Source: Pseudomonas lalucatii
Lineage (GTDB): Bacteria; Pseudomonadota; Gammaproteobacteria; Pseudomonadales; Pseudomonadaceae
DNA length: 64,000 nt
Assembly: GCF_018398425.1 (NCBI RefSeq)
Contig: NZ_JADPMV010000001.1
Location: forward strand, 434,001 to 498,000
Direction of reading: 5' to 3'
Positions 59,148 through 64,000 of this stretch are shown in pieces (positions within the stretch are counted from its first letter, which is position 1; each line of letters begins with the position of its first letter). The notes below the pieces were generated by a model. That model saw only the letters and a program-made list of their open reading frames with translations. It did not search any database and had not been told where the DNA came from. Both the position numbers and the translations under genes were made by a program.

Positions 59148-60088
59148 GCACCTTCTGGAGCTGGTATATCACCCTGCTGACCCTCGGCAGCCTGCTCGCC
59201 CTGTTCTGGCTGATCTTCGCCACCCGCAAGGGCGAACGCAAAGGCACCACCGAGCAGACCATGGGCCACTCCTTCGACGGCATCGAGGAATACGACAACC
59301 CCTTGCCCAAGTGGTGGTTCATGCTGTTCCTCGCCACCCTGGTCTTCGCCCTCGGCTACCTGGCGCTCTATCCCGGCCTGGGCAACTGGAAGGGCCTGCT
59401 GCCCGGCTATCAGGACGGCTGGACCCAGGTCGCCCAATGGCAGCGGGAGGTGGACACGGCCGAGCGGGCCTACGGACCGATCTTCGCCCAATACGCGGCC
59501 ATGCCCCTGGAAGAGGTGGCCAAAGACCCGCAGGCCCTGAAGATGGGCGGCCGCCTGTTCGCCACCTATTGCTCGATCTGTCATGGCTCGGACGCCAAGG
59601 GTGCGGTGGGCTTTCCCGACCTGACCGACCGGCACTGGCGCTGGGGCGGCGACGCCGAAACCATCAAGGCCAGCATCCTCGGCGGTCGCAACGGCATGAT
59701 GCCGGCCTGGGGCCAGGCGCTCGGCGACGACGGCGTGCGCCAGGTCGCCGCCTACGTGCGCAATCGGCTGGCCGGACTGCCGCTGGCGGAAGGCAGCGCG
59801 ATCCACCTGGAGAAAGGCGCCGAACTGTTCGCCAGCAACTGTGCAGCCTGCCATGGCGCGGCCGGTACCGGCCTGGCCATGCTCGGTGCCCCGGACCTGA
59901 CCCAGCCCGCCGGCTGGATCTACGGCGCCAGCCTGGCCCAGCTGCAGCAGACCATCCGCTACGGGCGCAACGGCCAGATGCCGGCCCAGGAGCAGTACCT
60001 GGGCAACGACAAGGTGCACCTGCTGGCCGCCTATGTACTGAGCCTGAGCCGCGACGGCGACGCCGCCCCGCGCCTGAGCCAGCACTGA
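59144..60088 (+). CDS. ccoP2: cbb3 oxidase diheme subunit CcoP (isoform 2)
   Basis: 314 residues. Two N-terminal helices (about 8-26 and 57-76), then two cytochrome c domains: C143-S-I-C-H147 and C233-A-A-C-H237, with axial Met candidates in NGMMPAW and NGQMPAQ. Accepts electrons from soluble cytochromes c. It is shorter than the second copy by a 23-residue periplasmic segment before the first heme. A GC-rich hairpin follows 7 bases after the stop. Confidence 0.96.
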   Translation: MSTFWSWYITLLTLGSLLALFWLIFATRKGERKGTTEQTMGHSFDGIEEYDNPLPKWWFMLFLATLVFALGYLALYPGLGNWKGLLPGYQDGWTQVAQWQREVDTAERAYGPIFAQYAAMPLEEVAKDPQALKMGGRLFATYCSICHGSDAKGAVGFPDLTDRHWRWGGDAETIKASILGGRNGMMPAWGQALGDDGVRQVAAYVRNRLAGLPLAEGSAIHLEKGAELFASNCAACHGAAGTGLAMLGAPDLTQPAGWIYGASLAQLQQTIRYGRNGQMPAQEQYLGNDKVHLLAAYVLSLSRDGDAAPRLSQH

Positions 60089-61873
<1,785 letters not shown>

Positions 61874-61874
<1 letters not shown>

Positions 61875-62482
61875 TGAAACACGAAATCATCGAGAAGAAT
61901 ATCGGCCTGATGGCCCTGCTGATGGTCCTGGCCGTCAGCATCGGCGGCCTGACCCAGATCGTCCCGCTGTTCTTTCAGGACGTCACCAACGAGCCGGTGG
62001 AAGGCCTCAAGCCCTACACCGCGCTGCAACTGGAAGGCCGCGACGTCTACATTTCCAACGGCTGCGTCGGCTGCCACTCGCAGATGATCCGTCCGTTCCG
62101 CGCCGAGACCGAGCGCTACGGCCACTACTCGGTGGCCGGCGAGAGCGTCTGGGACCACCCCTTCCTGTGGGGCTCCAAGCGTACCGGCCCGGACCTGGCC
62201 CGGGTCGGCGGCCGCTACTCGGACGAGTGGCACCGCGCCCACCTGTACAACCCGCGCAACGTGGTGCCGGAGTCGAAGATGCCCTCCTACCCCTGGCTGG
62301 TAGAGAACAAGCTCGACGGCAAGCACACCGCCAGGAAGATGGAAGTCATGCGTGACTTCGGCGTGCCCTACAGCGATGCAGACATCGCCGGGGCCAAGGA
62401 TGCGGTGAAGGGCAAGACCGAGATGGACGCGCTGGTCGCGTACCTGCAGGTCCTCGGCACCGCCATCAAGAACAAGCGGTAA
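61874..62482 (+). CDS. ccoO1: cbb3 oxidase monoheme subunit CcoO (isoform 1)
   Basis: 202 residues; N-terminal helix, CVGCH heme motif at 64-68 and axial Met in ESKMPSYPW. Starts on the A of the ccoN1 TGA. The first 130 bases match the isoform 2 gene with one difference, so N-terminal function is surely identical; differences such as ISNGC for IKEGC surround the heme. Confidence 0.96.
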
Positions 62483-62488
62483 TCCACG

Positions 62489-62689
62489 ATGCCTTCTTTT
62501 CTCACGGACGTCGGGACTATTCGCGGCATAGGCACGGCGGTGGTGTTCATCGCCTTCATCGCCGTGGTCCTCTGGGCCTACAGCAGCAAACGCAAGTCGA
62601 GCTTCGACGAAGCCGCCAACCTGCCCTTTGCCGATGACCCCAAAGCCGACGAGCGTGACGAGCAATCTTCCAGGAGCAATAACCAATGA
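62489..62689 (+). CDS. ccoQ1: cbb3 oxidase subunit CcoQ (isoform 1)
   Basis: 66 residues: one helix ([19 protein letters not shown], about 15-33), NLPFADD motif, and a polar Asp/Glu/Ser tail a little longer than isoform 2. Overlaps ccoP1 by ATGA. The ribosome site is weak (GCGGTAAT). Confidence 0.93.
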   Translation: MPSFLTDVGTIRGIGTAVVFIAFIAVVLWAYSSKRKSSFDEAANLPFADDPKADERDEQSSRSNNQ

Positions 62690-63675
62690 CCACGTTCTGG
62701 AGTTGGTACGTAACAGTACTTTCACTGGGCACCATCTTCGCCCTGACCTGGCTGATCTTCGGCACCCGCAAGGGCCAGCGCCAGGAGAGCACCGAGGAAA
62801 CCGTCGGCCATGTGTTCGACGGCGTCGAGGAGTTCGACAACCCGCTGCCCAAGTGGTGGTTCATGCTGTTCGTCGCCACCATCGTCTTCGCCCTCGGCTA
62901 CCTGGCCCTCTACCCGGGCCTGGGCAACTGGAAGGGCCTGCTGCCGGGCTACGACTACCTGGATAACGAGGCCAAGACCCCCTTCGCCGCCAACGTGCAG
63001 ATCGCCGACGGCGAACAGCGCAACGCGGGCTGGACCGGCGTGCACCAGTGGGAGAAGGAAATGGCCAAGGCCGACGCCCAGTACGGGCCGATCTTCGCCA
63101 AGTACGCGGCCATGCCGATCGAGCAGGTCGCCCAGGACGAGCAGGCCCTGAAGATGGGCGGTCGCCTGTTCGCCTCGAACTGCTCGGTGTGCCACGGCTC
63201 CGACGCCAAGGGCGCCTACGGCTTCCCCAACCTGACCGACGGCGACTGGCTGTACGGCGGCGAGCCGGAAACCATCAAGACCACCATCATGGCCGGTCGT
63301 CAGGCGGCCATGCCGGCCTGGAAGGACAGCCTCGGCGAGGAAGGCATCAAGCACGTTACCGCCTACGTGCGCAGCCTGTCCGGCCTGAAGTCCCCCGAGG
63401 GCATCGATGCCGACCCGCTCGCCGGCAAGGAAATCTTCGCCAGCAGCTGCGCCGTGTGCCACGGCGCCGAAGGCAAGGGCCAGCACGCCATGGGCGCGCC
63501 GAACCTGACCGACAAGACCTGGCTCTACGGCTCCAGCTTTGCCCAGGTGCAGCAGACCCTGCGTTACGGCCGCAACGGCCAGATGCCGGCCCAGGAGGCC
63601 TTCCTCGGCAACGACAAGGTGCACCTGCTGGCCGCCTATGTGTACAGCCTGTCGCAGCAAGGCGCAGAGCAGTAA
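62686..63675 (+). CDS. ccoP1: cbb3 oxidase diheme subunit CcoP (isoform 1)
   Basis: 329 residues. Helices at about 8-26 and 57-76; heme motifs C166-S-V-C-H170 and C255-A-V-C-H259; axial Met candidates in QAAMPAW and NGQMPAQ. Contains an extra segment (about 91-115, [20 protein letters not shown] and on) between the second helix and the first heme domain that isoform 2 lacks. AGGAG precedes the ATG. Confidence 0.96.
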   Translation: MTTFWSWYVTVLSLGTIFALTWLIFGTRKGQRQESTEETVGHVFDGVEEFDNPLPKWWFMLFVATIVFALGYLALYPGLGNWKGLLPGYDYLDNEAKTPFAANVQIADGEQRNAGWTGVHQWEKEMAKADAQYGPIFAKYAAMPIEQVAQDEQALKMGGRLFASNCSVCHGSDAKGAYGFPNLTDGDWLYGGEPETIKTTIMAGRQAAMPAWKDSLGEEGIKHVTAYVRSLSGLKSPEGIDADPLAGKEIFASSCAVCHGAEGKGQHAMGAPNLTDKTWLYGSSFAQVQQTLRYGRNGQMPAQEAFLGNDKVHLLAAYVYSLSQQGAEQ

Positions 63676-63694
63676 GGCTCGCTCCTGCTGCATC

Positions 63695-63709
63695 GCGACC
63701 CCCGGTCGC
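63695..63709 (+). terminator. Short hairpin after ccoP1
   Basis: GCGACC-CCC-GGTCGC, 20 bases after the stop, no U-tract. Weak candidate for the 3' end of the cco1 message; read-through into ccoG is possible. Confidence 0.3.
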
Positions 63710-63813
63710 ACCCAAGTCGGGCGCGGTCGGGGGTACCATAGCGTATTAGTGAAATGCCCTGGGCCGGTGCACGTCGCCCCGGGGCAGCCAGTCAACCGCT
63801 GTGGTAGTCCCCG

Positions 63814-64000
63814 ATGAGTTCGCAGATTCCGGTAAAAGACGTCACCCCTGCCCCGTCCAAGGTCGAGTCCGTCGACCTCTACGCCAATCGCGAAAAGATC
63901 TACACCCGCGCCTTCACCGGCCTGTTCCGCAACCTGCGCATGCTCGGTGGCGCCCTGCTGTTCATCCTCTATTTCGGCACCGTGTGGCTCAGCTGGGATG
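63814..64000 (+). CDS. ccoG: Cytochrome c oxidase accessory protein CcoG (N-terminal part)
   Basis: First 62 residues only; the gene runs off the window. VDLYANREKIYTRAFTGLFR followed by a hydrophobic helix is the CcoG/RdxA N-terminus. The full protein is a polyferredoxin-type membrane protein that reduces copper for cbb3 assembly. The position directly after ccoNOQP is the standard ccoG-ccoH-I-S context. The ribosome site is poor. Confidence 0.9.
   Translation, partial: MSSQIPVKDVTPAPSKVESVDLYANREKIYTRAFTGLFRNLRMLGGALLFILYFGTVWLSWD

Overview
The window is a GC-rich (roughly two-thirds G+C), densely coded chromosomal segment from a Pseudomonas-type gammaproteobacterium. The diagnosis rests on gene content and order: gpsA, hybrid sensor kinase, fabA-fabB; htpG; braB; the sucDC-lpdG-sucBA-sdhBADC block divergent from gltA; rlmM, acnA, aer; and two tandem cbb3 oxidase operons followed by ccoG. 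From memory this resembles the P. aeruginosa PA155x-PA162x neighbourhood, but pdxB and a NorM-type pump are inserted and I cannot name the species. I see no prophage, insertion sequence, CRISPR array, tRNA or rRNA gene.

Layout. 1-8.6 kb: end of a patatin-like lipase, an AI-2E-family permease, then a leftward lipid-related group (acyl-CoA ligase, two alpha/beta hydrolases joined by an ATGA overlap, a decayed glutathione transferase fragment, a DUF4892 protein) and the leftward gpsA-DUF4389-sixA unit. 8.9-12.8 kb: hybrid histidine kinase and the fabA-fabB operon for anaerobic unsaturated fatty acid synthesis. 12.9-25 kb: envelope and stress genes (DUF3859, secreted amidohydrolase, pirin, dienelactone hydrolase, htpG with a heat-shock promoter, a large membrane protein, a small lipoprotein with an AlgU/sigma-E-like promoter, MAPEG and DUF599 membrane proteins, a chemoreceptor, BraB).

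25.3-38.3 kb: central TCA block. sdhCDAB-sucAB-lpdG-sucCD run leftward in oxidative pathway order (succinate dehydrogenase, 2-oxoglutarate dehydrogenase, succinyl-CoA synthetase), and gltA runs rightward from the shared intergenic region. The gaps before sdhC, sucA and sucC contain strong RNA hairpins and look like regulatory leaders. 38.4-51.4 kb: mixed housekeeping genes (YkgJ protein, HIBADH-like reductase, DEDDh exonuclease, ppnP, rhtA, ABC exporter, DCC protein, NAD-kinase-like protein, small PA1571-type protein, pdxB, NorM, DUF3080 lipoprotein, gamma-glutamylcyclotransferase, tusA, rlmM).

51.5-64 kb: acnA, aerotaxis receptor aer with an ANR/FNR-type site, an alpha/beta hydrolase, then ccoN2O2Q2P2 (ANR-type site) and ccoN1O1Q1P1 (housekeeping-type promoter, no ANR site seen) and the start of ccoG. 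The genes connect carbon oxidation (gltA, acnA, suc, sdh), electron transfer to oxygen (two cbb3 oxidases), oxygen sensing by behaviour (Aer), and membrane lipid adjustment (fabAB, gpsA). The most interesting material is in the spaces between genes: operator palindromes, leader RNAs, small upstream ORFs, and signs of gene conversion between the two cco operons. I did not identify an obviously new multi-gene system.
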